A stretch of DNA of 49,530 nucleotides from Prochloraceae cyanobacterium. Lineage in GTDB: Bacteria > Cyanobacteriota > Cyanobacteriia > Cyanobacteriales > JASJDA01. The notes beneath the pieces were generated by a model. That model was not told the origin of the DNA, searched no databases, and saw only the letters and a program-made list of their open reading frames with translations. Position numbers and translations under genes: made by a program. Positions 29,528-39,274 of this stretch are shown piece by piece (positions within the stretch are counted from its first letter, which is position 1; the number at the start of each line of letters is the position of its first letter). The stretch covers positions 1-49,530 of the forward strand of contig JASJDA010000064.1 in the NCBI GenBank assembly GCA_030065755.1, given 5' to 3'.

Positions 29528-29819
29528 TGCTTTTGTTGCCTTGCATTTTAAAGCCGCTTCTATCTTCAAAACAATAGCACGAGTATTATTTAGAGCGCGC
29601 TAATTATTTTTAAAAGCTTAATTACTCTTTTATTTTTTTGACGGGTACAAAACGAAAGCAAGCGTTGTTTTTCTTCTTGGCTGACTTGAAGCGCGATCGA
29701 GAGCGATCTGGCAAGCTACTAGTAAATTTTTATGAAACACATTTGACTCTCTAGTTGACTGGAGATTTTATCCTTTAGAGGGGACAAATAACTCGAAGAT
29801 TCACGAGCTAGAAATAGCT

Positions 29820-32078
29820 ATGAAAAAAGTCAATTTGCGATTAAAAGGCATGAGTTGTGCTTCTTGTGCCAATAAAATCGAACAGGCAATTAAAAACACT
29901 CCAGGGGTTAAAGAATGTAACGTTAATTTTGCGATGGAAACAAGCACGGTTAACTATAATCCGCAGATCGCCAATGTAGAAAAAATTCAAAAAGCTGTGG
30001 CTGATGCTGGTTATAGTGCTGAACCAATAGAAGAATTAAGTTTCGATCGAGAAGATGCCGAACAACGAGTAAGAGAGGCTGAGGAAAAAAAACTAAAACG
30101 CAAAGTATTATTCGGGGGGTTCATTTCTATATTGCTGGTGGTAGGTTCAATACCTGCGATGACGGGTTTACACTTACCCCTAATACCAGGATGGCTGCAT
30201 AATTCTTGGGTGCAGTTAGTTTTGAGTACGCCAGTCATGTTTTGGTCTGGTAAGTCTTTTTTTGTTGGTGCGATTAAAGCTTTCAAGCATCGCGCTGCTG
30301 ATATGAATACCCTAGTGGCTTTGGGAACTGGTGCGGCATATTTGTATTCCCTAGGAGCTACTTTTTACCCAGGTTTTTTGTTAAGTCAAGGTCTTCAACC
30401 AGAAGTTTATTATGAAGCGGCTGTGGTGATTATTACCCTAATTCTACTAGGACGGCTGCTAGAAAATCGTGCCAAGGGTCAGACTTCCGAAGCTATTCGC
30501 AAACTAATGGGATTGCAAGCTAGGACAGCACGAGTAATTCGCAATGGTGAAGAGATCGATCTGCCTGTCGAAGAATTAAAAGTCGGCGATGTTATTTTAG
30601 TGCGTCCAGGGGAAAAAATTCCCGTAGACGGAGAGATAATCGCAGGTTCTTCTACAGTAGACGAATCTATGGTAACTGGAGAACCCATTCCCGTAAAGAA
30701 ACAAGCCAAAGATGAAGTAATTGGAGCGACAATTAACAAAACTGGCAGTTTTAGATTTAAAGCGAAACGCGTCGGTAAAGATACGGTACTGGCGCAGATC
30801 GTCAAATTAGTGCAAGATGCTCAAGCAAGTAAAGCACCAATTCAGAAAATAGCCGATCGAGTGACGGGATGGTTCGTACCAGTAGTAATAGCGATCGCCA
30901 TTAGTACGTTCGTTATCTGGTTCAATGCCACGGGAAACCTTACCCTAGCTACCATAACTACTGTCGGCGTATTAATTATTGCTTGTCCCTGCGCCTTAGG
31001 TTTAGCTACTCCCACTTCGATCGTCGTAGGTACGGGAAAAGGAGCGGAAAACGGCATTTTGATTAAGGGTGCTGACAGTTTAGAATTAGCACATAAAATT
31101 CAAACTATTGTTTTAGATAAAACTGGAACAATTACTCAAGGCAAACCTACCGTTACTAACTATATTACCGTTGCTGGAACTGCCAATAGTAAGGAAATTA
31201 AACTCTTGAGTTTAATCGCAGCACTAGAACAGAATTCCGAACATCCAATAGCCGAAGCAATTGTCAATTATGCTCGATCTCAAGGAGTTAAAAAGCCTTT
31301 TCCTGAAGTAAAAAACTTTGAAGCTGTCGCAGGTATGGGAATACGAGGCATTGTCAACGATCGCTCGCTCCAAATTGGAACTCAAAGATGGATGGATAGT
31401 TTAGGTATCGATACTCAAATATTGGAGCGAGAGCGTCAAATTTGGGAACGAGATGCTAAAACTACCTCGTGGATCGCTGTTAATGGCAAAATTGCCGGAC
31501 TCATCGCAATTGCCGATCCTTTAAAACTTTCTTCACCAGAAGCTATTAGAGCTTTGCAGCGCATGAAAATAGAAGTGGTGATGCTAACAGGAGATAACCA
31601 GCAAACTGCGGAGGCGATCGCACGCGAGGTTGGGATAAATAAAGTGTTTGCCGAAGTTCGACCCGATCGAAAAGCGCACATTGTCAAGGAATTACAAGCA
31701 AGAAGAAAAGTTGTCGCTATGGTTGGGGATGGTATTAATGACGCTCCAGCACTAGCGCAAGCAGACGTGGGAATTGCGATCGGTACTGGCACTGACGTGG
31801 CGATCGCAGCTAGCGATATCACTCTAATTTCTGGCGATTTACGCAGTATTGTCACTGCTATTAAATTGAGTAAAGCAACGATCGAAAATATTCGCCAAAA
31901 TTTATTTTTTGCTTTTATTTATAACACTGCTGGCATTCCCATTGCTGCTGGTGTTCTCTATCCTATTTTTGGCTGGTTGCTCAATCCAATTATTGCTGGA
32001 GCGGCGATGGCATTTAGTTCTGTTTCTGTAGTAACCAATGCTCTGCGTTTGCGTAATTTTCAGTCGTCTATTCGCTAA
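29820..32078 (+). CDS. Copper-translocating P1B-type ATPase (CopA/PacS/CtaA family)
   Basis: A 752-residue metal pump. Residues 1-70 form a single heavy-metal-associated domain with C13 and C16 in GMSCASC. The CPC metal site is at 389-391 ([15 protein letters not shown]), the phosphorylated aspartate is D433 in DKTGT, the actuator loop is TGEP, and HP (SEHP) and [20 protein letters not shown] mark the nucleotide and hinge regions. It should move Cu(I) out of the cytoplasm or into thylakoids; PacS and CtaA cannot be separated without a tree. No adjacent CopR/S or CopY gene is visible. A short gene for a former cupredoxin follows 38 bp downstream. Confidence 0.95.
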   Translation: MKKVNLRLKGMSCASCANKIEQAIKNTPGVKECNVNFAMETSTVNYNPQIANVEKIQKAVADAGYSAEPIEELSFDREDAEQRVREAEEKKLKRKVLFGGFISILLVVGSIPAMTGLHLPLIPGWLHNSWVQLVLSTPVMFWSGKSFFVGAIKAFKHRAADMNTLVALGTGAAYLYSLGATFYPGFLLSQGLQPEVYYEAAVVIITLILLGRLLENRAKGQTSEAIRKLMGLQARTARVIRNGEEIDLPVEELKVGDVILVRPGEKIPVDGEIIAGSSTVDESMVTGEPIPVKKQAKDEVIGATINKTGSFRFKAKRVGKDTVLAQIVKLVQDAQASKAPIQKIADRVTGWFVPVVIAIAISTFVIWFNATGNLTLATITTVGVLIIACPCALGLATPTSIVVGTGKGAENGILIKGADSLELAHKIQTIVLDKTGTITQGKPTVTNYITVAGTANSKEIKLLSLIAALEQNSEHPIAEAIVNYARSQGVKKPFPEVKNFEAVAGMGIRGIVNDRSLQIGTQRWMDSLGIDTQILERERQIWERDAKTTSWIAVNGKIAGLIAIADPLKLSSPEAIRALQRMKIEVVMLTGDNQQTAEAIAREVGINKVFAEVRPDRKAHIVKELQARRKVVAMVGDGINDAPALAQADVGIAIGTGTDVAIAASDITLISGDLRSIVTAIKLSKATIENIRQNLFFAFIYNTAGIPIAAGVLYPIFGWLLNPIIAGAAMAFSSVSVVTNALRLRNFQSSIR

Positions 32079-32116
32079 TTATCTTTTACTTTTCACTTTT
32101 CAAAAGAAGTTTAATC

Positions 32117-32456
32117 ATGTTTCAAAAAAAGCACATATGGAGCGGAATTATTACTCTGGGATTATTGCTGGGAGTAACTAATATTGCGATCGCTCAACAA
32201 TCGGAAAAAAGTTCAGAATCAACCGATCGATTTCGCCATATCGAACAACCTATAGAGGTAAAATTTGGCGTAACTTTAGGAGGTTTGGCTTTAATTAGTG
32301 CAGAATTGTGGTGGTTTTTATTCAGTAAAACTAAAGCCCAAAAAGCAGGGGAGCTAGGTGGCATTCAAGAAGTAGACATTACTGTCGATCGTGGCTGTAT
32401 ACCAAAGTGAATTGTAGTCAACTCGATTAAAGTTCAGTTAAATATATTTCTGAAGT
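32117..32456 (+). pseudogene. Cupredoxin-domain membrane protein, cut by a nonsense codon
   Basis: The open part (32117-32410, 97 codons) has a signal-like segment (7-27) and a membrane helix (FGVTLGGLALISAELWWFLF, about 52-71), then IQEVDITVDRGCIPK and a TGA. Reading past that TGA in the same frame gives IVVNSIKVQLNIFLK, which continues the cupredoxin strand pattern (compare the usual TPDxIVVxxGxPVxLNFFRK) for about 15 residues before running into a palindrome cluster. The copper-ligand part is missing. Cyanobacterial copies commonly follow copper ATPase genes. A 97-residue membrane stub may still be made. Confidence 0.75.
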
Positions 32457-32480
32457 TTAGTGTCAATAAGTTCATTCGCG

Positions 32481-32581
32481 CTGGCTTCGCCAGATCTGCG
32501 TAGCGGATCGCCCGTAAAAGGGAAACCCTCACAAGGGGAAAAATATCGATCGTCGCGATCTCGAAGAGATCCGCTTCGCGG
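32481..32581. repeat. Cluster of small palindromes (REP-like)
   Basis: Consecutive hairpins: CTGGC-ttc-GCCAG (32481-32493), GATCTGC-gta-GCGGATC (32493-32509, one G:T), GATCTC-gaa-GAGATC (32557-32571) and CCGC-ttc-GCGG (32571-32581). They are GC-rich compared with the surroundings, as in the dispersed repeats of many cyanobacterial genomes. They occupy the place where the rest of the cupredoxin gene should be. Confidence 0.75.
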
Positions 32582-32732
32582 CGCGCCCCCACAAATATTA
32601 AAACTAAATGGTATAGTCCGAGTAAAGTGAAGTGCAAAAGATTACGAGTTTCCCGTCGAAGAACATTGACCTCTACTCAGACAAAGATGGACAATAAGCG
32701 AGGGTTGTAGAGAAAAATATATTTAGAAATCA

Positions 32733-33209
32733 ATGAGTCTGACGATCGCGCTAAACACCGAAAACATCAACAAACTAGACCTATCTCCTGCTAAAGCAGT
32801 AATCGACCCCCTACTAGAGTCGGGGACGATCGTCAATAGAGAACAGCAACTCAAATTTGACATCGACTATACTCGCGATCCTACCGATCCGAGGGAACTC
32901 TCAGAAGTACCGGAAATTAGGCTATATTTTGTACGTTTAGATGCCTATTATCCTTGGTTACCTTTTTTATTGGATTGGAAATCTGGAGAATTAGCCCGCT
33001 ACATTGCTATGCTAGTTCCCCATCAGTTTAATCGCACAGAAGGCATCCAATACAATCCAGAAGCCCTAGAGATTTTCGTGATGCATAAAATATTTATCCT
33101 CTCCGATTGGCTGCAGGAGATCGATGCTCCCAGTAAATCGCGCCTTAAGTCTATGGCTCAAACCGTAGGTTATGAGATAGATGATTCCTTCCTAGATATG
33201 ATCAAGTAA
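32733..33209 (+). CDS. crr6: CRR6-like NDH-1 assembly protein
   Basis: A 158-residue protein matching the cyanobacterial CRR6 (DUF1817) family in length and content: LDLSPAKAVIDPLLESGTIV, DPRELSEVPEIRLYFVRLDA and YPWLPFLLDWKSGELARYIA, then MLVPHQFNRTEGIQYNPEAL and FVMHKIFILSDWL. In plants CRR6 helps mature the NdhI-containing arm of the chloroplast NDH complex, and the cyanobacterial copy is thought to do the same. It converges on the alanine dehydrogenase gene with 5 bp between ends. The symbol is by family resemblance. Confidence 0.8.
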   Translation: MSLTIALNTENINKLDLSPAKAVIDPLLESGTIVNREQQLKFDIDYTRDPTDPRELSEVPEIRLYFVRLDAYYPWLPFLLDWKSGELARYIAMLVPHQFNRTEGIQYNPEALEIFVMHKIFILSDWLQEIDAPSKSRLKSMAQTVGYEIDDSFLDMIK

Positions 33210-33214
33210 CAAAC

Positions 33215-34300
33215 CTAAACCAAATCTGGAAATACTTCTTGCACCGCCCGATGAACCAGATAATGGTTTTTAACGTTTAAACCTTTTGCTAAGGCTTCGT
33301 CTATTTCTAGAGCTTTCAAACCCTTACTAGCAAGTTTTAAAACATATGGAAGAGTACTATTATTAAGAGCCTGAGTAGCCGTCCAGGGAACTGCTCCTGG
33401 CATATTAGGAATACCGACGTGAATAACTCCTTCTTCTACATAGCTAGGACTAGTATGAGATGTCGCGCGTAAAGTTTCCACGCACCCACCTTGATCTACT
33501 GCTACGTCGACAATGACCGATCCAGGACGCATTTTGGCTACTAAATTCCTAGATACTAGCACTGGGGCCTTCTTTCCCAATAATAAAACAGCCCCAACCA
33601 ATAAATCTGCTTCTGGCACCGCAGCTTCAATTTGGGCTGAATTGCTGTAAAGTAGTTCGACTCTAGAACCGAACAAAGTTTCTAGATAGGCTAATCTATC
33701 TACATTGATGTCGAGAATTTGTACTTGTGCCCCCAGACCTACAGCAATCCGCGCTGCTTCTGTACCAACTACTCCACCTCCAAGAATAACTACTTTACCC
33801 GCTCTTACCCCAGGAACGCCACCCAGAAGAACGCCTCGCCCTCCTTGCTGCTTTTCGAGATATCTAGCTCCAAACTGTACCGCTAGTCGTCCCGCAATAA
33901 TGCTCATGGGGGTGAGCAAAGGTAATTTGCCATCGGGAAGTTCTACTGTTTCATAAGCGATCGCTGTGGTTCCGCAATCGATTAGATGTTCGGTCAAACG
34001 GCGATCGGCAGCTAGATGTAAGTAAGTAAATAGAATTTGCTCTTTTTGTAAATGGGGATATTCCTCAGGTAAAGGCTCTTTAACCTTAACTACGAGTTCC
34101 CGATTCCACGCCTCGGCTGCCGATGTAACAATTTGGGCTCCTGCTTGCTGGTAATCTTCATCTGAGAAACCAGCACCCACACCCGCGCCTGTTTCCACAA
34201 AAACTGTTTGCTTTTGTTCCCACAATACCCTTACGCTACTCGGGCTTAAACCTACGCGAAATTCTTTGTCTTTAGTTTCTTTAGGAACCCCAATTTCCAT
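33215..34300 (-). CDS. ald: Alanine dehydrogenase
   Basis: A 361-residue NAD-dependent L-alanine dehydrogenase, standard length. It interconverts alanine with pyruvate and ammonium. R15 (EFRVGLSP), K74 (VKVKEP) and H95 (TYLHLAAD) match the known substrate-binding and catalytic residues. The Rossmann motif is VVILGGGVVGTEAARIAVGLGA and the adenosine-ribose aspartate lies in QILDINVDRL. The loop VDVAVDQGGCVET is another family mark. It is a single minus-strand gene, divergent from psbB. Confidence 0.95.
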   Translation of the reverse strand: MEIGVPKETKDKEFRVGLSPSSVRVLWEQKQTVFVETGAGVGAGFSDEDYQQAGAQIVTSAAEAWNRELVVKVKEPLPEEYPHLQKEQILFTYLHLAADRRLTEHLIDCGTTAIAYETVELPDGKLPLLTPMSIIAGRLAVQFGARYLEKQQGGRGVLLGGVPGVRAGKVVILGGGVVGTEAARIAVGLGAQVQILDINVDRLAYLETLFGSRVELLYSNSAQIEAAVPEADLLVGAVLLLGKKAPVLVSRNLVAKMRPGSVIVDVAVDQGGCVETLRATSHTSPSYVEEGVIHVGIPNMPGAVPWTATQALNNSTLPYVLKLASKGLKALEIDEALAKGLNVKNHYLVHRAVQEVFPDLV

Positions 34301-34744
34301 CTTAACCTCTAATTAATTTCTTTAACTAATTTATTACCAATCAACTCGCGTCGCGGTTTGCCCAAAGCGATCGAACCAGCCGTAACCCTCGTTCGATCGC
34401 ACTCTCTATTGGAAGATTTTATTAAATTAATTACTCGATCGCAGCCTCACTTATCTCCTCTTGTTTCGCTTAACATAAAAAACTTGATTTCTCCAAAAAA
34501 ATTACATTTATTGACATTTTTAGATAAATAGGCAAAAGTCTTGCACTCTGCTCTAACAATAGTTACACTTCTTTAAAATAATCTTCAATTTCAAGAGATA
34601 ATAGGTAGGTCTAAAGCTCTGTTATGCGATCGCCACTTTAAACAGCCAGGCGATCGCGCAACAGAAAAAGGCATAACCCAAAATCGATTAAGAAAAAAAC
34701 ATCGAAGAAGTAGACAACAGATATTGACAGGAGGAGCGTAGTCA
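34301..34744. other. psbB upstream region, 444 bp
   Basis: Contains no supportable gene. A TTGACA sequence occurs near 34510, but no well-placed -10 can be assigned. AGGAGG at 34729-34734 is a strong ribosome-binding site, 10 nt before the psbB ATG. Confidence 0.5.
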
Positions 34745-36274
34745 ATGGGACTACCGTGGTATCGAGTACACACAGTTGTAATTAACGATCCAGGTCGGTT
34801 AATTGCCGTACACCTGATGCATACTGCTCTGGTAGCAGGATGGGCTGGTTCAATGACTTTATACGAACTAGCCGTCTTCGATCCTAGCGATCCAGTTTTA
34901 AACCCAATGTGGCGACAAGGAATGTTCGTCATGCCCTTTATGGCTCGTTTGGGCGTAACTGGCTCTTGGGGAGGATGGAGCATCACTGGCGAGACAGGAG
35001 TCGATCCAGGATTCTGGTCATTTGAAGGAGTAGCGATCGCTCACATCGTTCTTTCCGGATTGCTATTCTTAGCGGCTTGCTGGCACTGGGTTTATTGGGA
35101 TCTAGAACTATTCACCGATCCTCGTACTGGGGAACCAGCCCTAGATCTGCCTAAAATGTTCGGCATTCACTTATTCCTATCCGGACTTCTTTGCTTTGGT
35201 TTTGGTGCTTTCCACCAAACAGGTCTTTGGGGTCCTGGCGTGTGGGTTTCTGACCCCTACGGTCTAACGGGTCACATGCAGGCAGTAGCGCCGGAATGGG
35301 GACCGTCAGGATTTAATCCCTTTAATCCTGGCGGAATTGTAGCTCACCACATTGCTGCTGGTGTTGTGGGTATTATTGCTGGATTATTCCACCTCAGCGT
35401 TCGTCCTCCAGAAAGGCTTTATAAAGCCCTAAGGATGGGGAACATTGAAACTGTACTTTCTAGCAGTATTGCTGCCGTATTTTTCGCTGCTTTCGTTGTT
35501 GCTGGAACCATGTGGTACGGTAGTGCTGCTACTCCAGTAGAACTATTTGGCCCCACCCGTTACCAGTGGGATGACAGCTACTATCAACAGGAAATCCAAC
35601 GACGAGTTGACGCTAATTTAGCAGCAGGAGATAGCCTCTCCGAAGCTTGGTCGAAAATTCCCGAAAAATTAGCATTCTACGACTATATAGGCAACAGCCC
35701 AGCCAAAGGCGGTTTGTTCCGAACTGGACCGATGGATAAAGGCGACGGAATCTCTCAATCTTGGCTCGGACACCCAGTATTTAAAGACTCTGAAGGACGG
35801 GAACTGACAGTACGTCGGATGCCCAACTTCTTTGAAACCTTCCCTGTAGTTCTAACAGACTCCGAAGGAATAGTTCGTGCAGACGTTCCCTTCCGACGTG
35901 CAGAATCTCAATACAGCGTAGAGCAAACTGGCGTAACAGTTAGCTTCTACGGCGGAGCCCTAGACGGACAAACTTTTAGCAACCCTTCCGACGTGAAAAA
36001 ATATGCCCGTAAAGCTGAGCTTGGGGAAGCGTTTGAGTTCGATCGCGAAACCCTCGGCTCTGACGGCGTGTTCCGTACCAGCACCAGAGGTTGGTTTACT
36101 TTCGGACACGCAGTATTTGCCCTGCTGTTCTTCTTCGGTCACATTTGGCACGGCTCTCGGACTCTGTACCGCGACGTATTTGCTGGAGTCGATCCAGAAC
36201 TTGGGGAACAAGTTGAGTTTGGTGTCTTCCAGAAAGTGGGTGACTTAAGTACCCGTAAAGAAGAAACTGTGTAA
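34745..36274 (+). CDS. psbB: Photosystem II CP47 chlorophyll protein
   Basis: A 509-residue core antenna protein with six membrane helices, the canonical length. It starts [20 protein letters not shown] and contains the chlorophyll-ligating His pattern ([62 protein letters not shown]). The large lumenal loop lies between helices 5 and 6 (about 190-450). It transfers excitation to the photosystem II reaction centre in the thylakoid membrane. It leads the psbB-psbT-nrdR-rpsA gene run. Confidence 0.99.
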   Translation: MGLPWYRVHTVVINDPGRLIAVHLMHTALVAGWAGSMTLYELAVFDPSDPVLNPMWRQGMFVMPFMARLGVTGSWGGWSITGETGVDPGFWSFEGVAIAHIVLSGLLFLAACWHWVYWDLELFTDPRTGEPALDLPKMFGIHLFLSGLLCFGFGAFHQTGLWGPGVWVSDPYGLTGHMQAVAPEWGPSGFNPFNPGGIVAHHIAAGVVGIIAGLFHLSVRPPERLYKALRMGNIETVLSSSIAAVFFAAFVVAGTMWYGSAATPVELFGPTRYQWDDSYYQQEIQRRVDANLAAGDSLSEAWSKIPEKLAFYDYIGNSPAKGGLFRTGPMDKGDGISQSWLGHPVFKDSEGRELTVRRMPNFFETFPVVLTDSEGIVRADVPFRRAESQYSVEQTGVTVSFYGGALDGQTFSNPSDVKKYARKAELGEAFEFDRETLGSDGVFRTSTRGWFTFGHAVFALLFFFGHIWHGSRTLYRDVFAGVDPELGEQVEFGVFQKVGDLSTRKEETV

Positions 36275-36297
36275 GTTCACTTCTGAAACGATCGAGC

Positions 36298-36315
36298 CTC
36301 CAATTTAAGTTGGAG
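36298..36315 (+). other. Small hairpin after psbB
   Basis: CTCCAA and TTGGAG flank TTTAAG, 24 bp after the psbB stop and just before the larger hairpin. Confidence 0.5.
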
Positions 36316-36320
36316 ATAAT

Positions 36321-36356
36321 TAGGAAGAGAAGGAAAAATGTTTCCTTCTCTTCCTA
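36321..36356 (+). terminator. 16-bp perfect hairpin between psbB and psbT
   Basis: TAGGAAGAGAAGGAAA pairs perfectly with TTTCCTTCTCTTCCTA across a 4-nt loop. No T tract follows, so rather than ending transcription it may stabilise the psbB 3' end or mark an RNA-processing site between psbB and psbT. The strand is taken from gene direction. Confidence 0.6.
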
Positions 36357-36436
36357 GAAAATTGAACAGCCCCAAAAATTCAGATAAGTAATTTTTCTTG
36401 ATAGACTATTAATGGCGGAGTTGAGGAAATTTTAAA

Positions 36437-36532
36437 ATGGATGCCGTAGCTTACATACTCGTTTTAGCGTTAGCGTTATCAGTTATTTTCTTTGCAATTG
36501 CTTTTCGCGAACCTCCTCGCATTGAAAAATAG
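36437..36532 (+). CDS. psbT: Photosystem II PsbT protein
   Basis: A 31-residue single-helix subunit, MDAVAYILVLALALSVIFFA then IAFREPPRIEK, with the characteristic PsbT ending FREPPRIEK. It sits at the photosystem II dimer interface in the thylakoid membrane. GAGGAAAT lies about 8 nt before the ATG. It follows psbB by 162 bp, its usual place in cyanobacteria and chloroplasts. Confidence 0.97.
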   Translation: MDAVAYILVLALALSVIFFAIAFREPPRIEK

Positions 36533-36827
36533 ATAAATTCATCAACTAAAGAATTTTTAGTTGCTATAGAGGATAAAATAATACTAAAAATCTAATTTTA
36601 GGAAGATATCCTCATTTTAAGGAGAAAACAAACTCAAAGATCGAACAATATCGAGTGGTGGTTTTTAACCTTTCTGAGCCTAAATATCTACAGTCAACCC
36701 TTTATGGGAGACTAAGATAGAAAAAATGGCTCAGATTTTTGCTATTTATTTTTCTCAAACTAGAGTAAAAATCTCGACCATTAGTAAACACTAACATAGA
36801 TTAATAAATCAAAGGGGCTTTAAACCT

Positions 36828-37373
36828 ATGCAATGCCCTTATTGCCAGCATAAAGAAAGTCGCGTACTAGAGTCCCGTCCCACAGAAGCCGGAAAAAGTA
36901 TTCGTCGGAGGCGAGAATGTTTGCAATGCAAACATCGATTCACCACTTACGAAAGGATTGAATTTGTGCCCATTTCCGTAATTAAAAAAGGTGGCGCTCG
37001 AGAATCTTTCGATCGCTCTAAGCTGTTGCGAGGAATTGTCCGTGCTTGCGAAAAGACAGGCATACCTCACCAACGCCTAGAAGCTATAGTAGATGAAATC
37101 GAAGCTCAATTGCAGCAGCGATTGGAACGAGAAGTGACCAGCAGTGAAATAGGGGAATTAGTACTTAGGTACTTAATTCGTGAAAATGAAGTCGCCTACG
37201 TCCGCTTTGCTTCTGTTTACGGTCAGTTTGAGGGAATTGAAGATTTTATCGAGGCTTTAAAAAATCTGCAAAAGGAAACTGATGCAACTCAAGCTGCTAA
37301 ACAGTGGAAATGCCCATTGTCAGAAGTAACAAAAAAGCCTGATAATTTATCTTCGGCCCTAGCTTCGTCATAA
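36828..37373 (+). CDS. nrdR: Transcriptional repressor NrdR
   Basis: A 181-residue protein, slightly longer than the usual 150-170. Zinc ribbon ligands are C3, C6, C31 and C34 (MQCPYC...CLQC), followed by the ATP-cone (about 46-136: [28 protein letters not shown] and [17 protein letters not shown]). NrdR represses ribonucleotide reductase genes by sensing ATP/dATP. The C-terminal 35 residues ([19 protein letters not shown]...) are a non-conserved tail. It lies between psbT and rpsA, its common position in cyanobacteria. Confidence 0.96.
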   Translation: MQCPYCQHKESRVLESRPTEAGKSIRRRRECLQCKHRFTTYERIEFVPISVIKKGGARESFDRSKLLRGIVRACEKTGIPHQRLEAIVDEIEAQLQQRLEREVTSSEIGELVLRYLIRENEVAYVRFASVYGQFEGIEDFIEALKNLQKETDATQAAKQWKCPLSEVTKKPDNLSSALASS

Positions 37374-38088
37374 AAGCTCCTTCACCGATAAATAGTTTAT
37401 TAACAAAGTTTGTTTTTACCCAATAAGTAAAAACGGACGATTCGATGGAATTAATTATTTATATAAGAAATTTCAAAAATATACTATAATAAAATTTTGG
37501 TAACCTAAAATAGAGATCGAGTTGGAAAAAAAGTGGAAAACTCAGAAAAGTTGACAAGACTTAGGGGAAGCCTAGAGGTCGAGGAACAAAATCTGGGTCT
37601 GATAGAATAAAAATAACGAAGTATAACTTGTAATAGACTCGCTTGGCTACCTGAAGATAACTTCTTCTCTAGCAAGATAAAGCCCTGAAAGCTAGTTATC
37701 TAAGTTTCCTAAGGGATCCAATTGGTGGCAGTATCCAGAACAGATACCCGTAAGACAGGAATAACGACAAAACAATAAGTCCCCTGTCAACAAATAGAAA
37801 TAAACACAGACGTTAGGAACTAGAGTCATAAAGCGTGGATGGTCAAACCCCTACTGAGAAATCCTTCGGAGTTCATAGGTAAGTTAACCAGAACAAGATA
37901 TACAAATATCGTACGTAGCGATCGCTCCTAGTGCAAGTGTAGTTAATACAACCTTAGCAAGCCAAGGTGACGGTCAAACAAAACGATAGATAGCGCAATG
38001 TAGGTGTAGGCTACACAGTCAGTCCGTGAGTGTACATCAACAGGAGGCAAAGTAATTAGGGAGACAATAACAAGGAATAAATACGCAC
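37374..38088 (+). other. 715-bp non-coding region before rpsA (long leader or unannotated RNA)
   Basis: No open frame of useful size exists here on either strand. Pairing segments include GATAAC...GTTATC with an inner CTAGC/GCTAG (about 37656-37704), GACAGG...CCTGTC (about 37755-37791) and GTGTAG/CTACAC near 38007. An AGGAGG at about 38042 is 40 nt too far upstream to serve rpsA, which is more likely to use AAGGAAT next to its ATG. The region is purine-rich and unlike ordinary AT-rich spacers here. It may be a regulatory leader of rpsA or an independent RNA. Confidence 0.5.
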
Positions 38089-39177
38089 ATGATCAATCAG
38101 AAAACAAAGGCTAATACAGATATTGGCTTTACACACGAAGATTTCGCTGCCCTTCTTGACAAATACGATTATCACTTCAGTCCTGGTGATATAGTTGCTG
38201 GAACCGTATTTAGTATGGAACCAAATGGGGCCCTGATTGATATTGGTGCGAAAACAGCAGCATTCATTCCAATTCAGGAGATGTCAATCAACAGAGTTGA
38301 CGAACCTGAAGACGTTCTGCAATCAAACGAAATAAGAGAATTCTTTATCTTAACAGATGAGAACGAGGACGGGCAGTTAACCCTCTCTATTCGCCGCATT
38401 GAGTATATGCGCGCTTGGGAAAGAGTACGTCAGCTACAAGCAGAAGATGCTACCGTGCGATCTACTGTCTTTGCGACTAACCGTGGCGGTGCTTTAGTGC
38501 GCATCGAAGGTTTGCGAGGCTTTATTCCTGGTTCTCACATCAGTACCCGCGAAGCGAAAGAAGATTTAGTCAGTCAAGACCTACCCTTAAAATTTTTAGA
38601 AGTAGACGAAGAGCGCAATCGTCTAGTTTTAAGCCATCGCCGCGCTCTAGTAGAACGTAAGATGAATGGTTTGGAAGTAGGTCAAGTCGTTATTGGTTCT
38701 GTAAGAGGGATCAAACCATATGGTGCTTTCATTGATATTGGAGGTGTTAGCGGACTACTACATATCTCAGAGATATCTCACGATCACATTGACACCCCTC
38801 ACAGCGTATTTAATGTCAATGACGAACTAAAAGTAATGATAATTGACTTAGATGCAGAAAGAGGTCGTATATCGCTCTCCACGAAGCAACTAGAGCCAGA
38901 AGCAGGCGATATGCTCAAAAATAGAGAGTTAGTTTTTGAGAAAGCTGAAGAAATGGCAGAGAAATATCGCCAGAAACTAAAAGCTGAGGCAGAGGGAATA
39001 ACTACAGATATGGAATATGAAGCACCTTCTGCAACAGAAGAAAAAGAGCAAGCTGAAACACCTTCCTCTCAAAAAGAACCAGCGGAAACAGAACCAGCAG
39101 CAGAACTAACAGAAACAGAACAGGCAGCAGAACCAACAGAAACAGAGCAAGAACCAGTAGCAGCAATTGAGGAATAA
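38089..39177 (+). CDS. rpsA: 30S ribosomal protein S1
   Basis: A 362-residue protein with three S1 RNA-binding repeats (about 33-105, 121-187 and 202-270), the short cyanobacterial/chloroplast form of S1 rather than the six-repeat enteric form. Visible marks are GDIVAGTVFSMEPNGALIDIGAKTAAFIP, RGGALVRIEGLRGFIPGSH and GQVVIGSVRGIKPYGAFIDIGGVSGLLHISEIS. The last 60 residues are acidic and repetitive (AETEPAAELTETEQAAEPTE). It helps mRNAs bind to the ribosome and often represses its own mRNA, which would fit the long leader. Confidence 0.96.
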   Translation: MINQKTKANTDIGFTHEDFAALLDKYDYHFSPGDIVAGTVFSMEPNGALIDIGAKTAAFIPIQEMSINRVDEPEDVLQSNEIREFFILTDENEDGQLTLSIRRIEYMRAWERVRQLQAEDATVRSTVFATNRGGALVRIEGLRGFIPGSHISTREAKEDLVSQDLPLKFLEVDEERNRLVLSHRRALVERKMNGLEVGQVVIGSVRGIKPYGAFIDIGGVSGLLHISEISHDHIDTPHSVFNVNDELKVMIIDLDAERGRISLSTKQLEPEAGDMLKNRELVFEKAEEMAEKYRQKLKAEAEGITTDMEYEAPSATEEKEQAETPSSQKEPAETEPAAELTETEQAAEPTETEQEPVAAIEE

Positions 39178-39218
39178 TAAATTCGAGACAAATTGTTTGT
39201 AAAGGTTATAAAATTGCC

Positions 39219-39246
39219 AAAAAAGAGGGTGATACCCTCTTTTTTT
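39219..39246 (+). terminator. Rho-independent terminator after rpsA
   Basis: AAAAAAGAGGGT pairs with ACCCTCTTTTTT across GAT, followed by a T run. It separates rpsA from the HAD gene that starts about 30 bp later. Confidence 0.88.
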
Positions 39247-39274
39247 CTGTAAAATAAAACCAGAGGAATTAATT

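Noticed and set aside
30011-31855. Several minus-strand frames opposite the copper ATPase
   Set aside because: Shadows of the real gene; low-complexity serine/alanine-rich translations with no domain.
37860-37900. Possible group II domain V in the rpsA leader (GGAGTTC-like)
   Set aside because: The domain V arms and GAAA loop are absent, in contrast to the clear domain V at 49450-49482.
37374-38088. tmRNA, RNase P RNA or group I intron in the rpsA leader
   Set aside because: None of the conserved landmarks of these RNAs (tmRNA ends with CCA, the rnpB core, group I P-Q-R-S elements) could be found.
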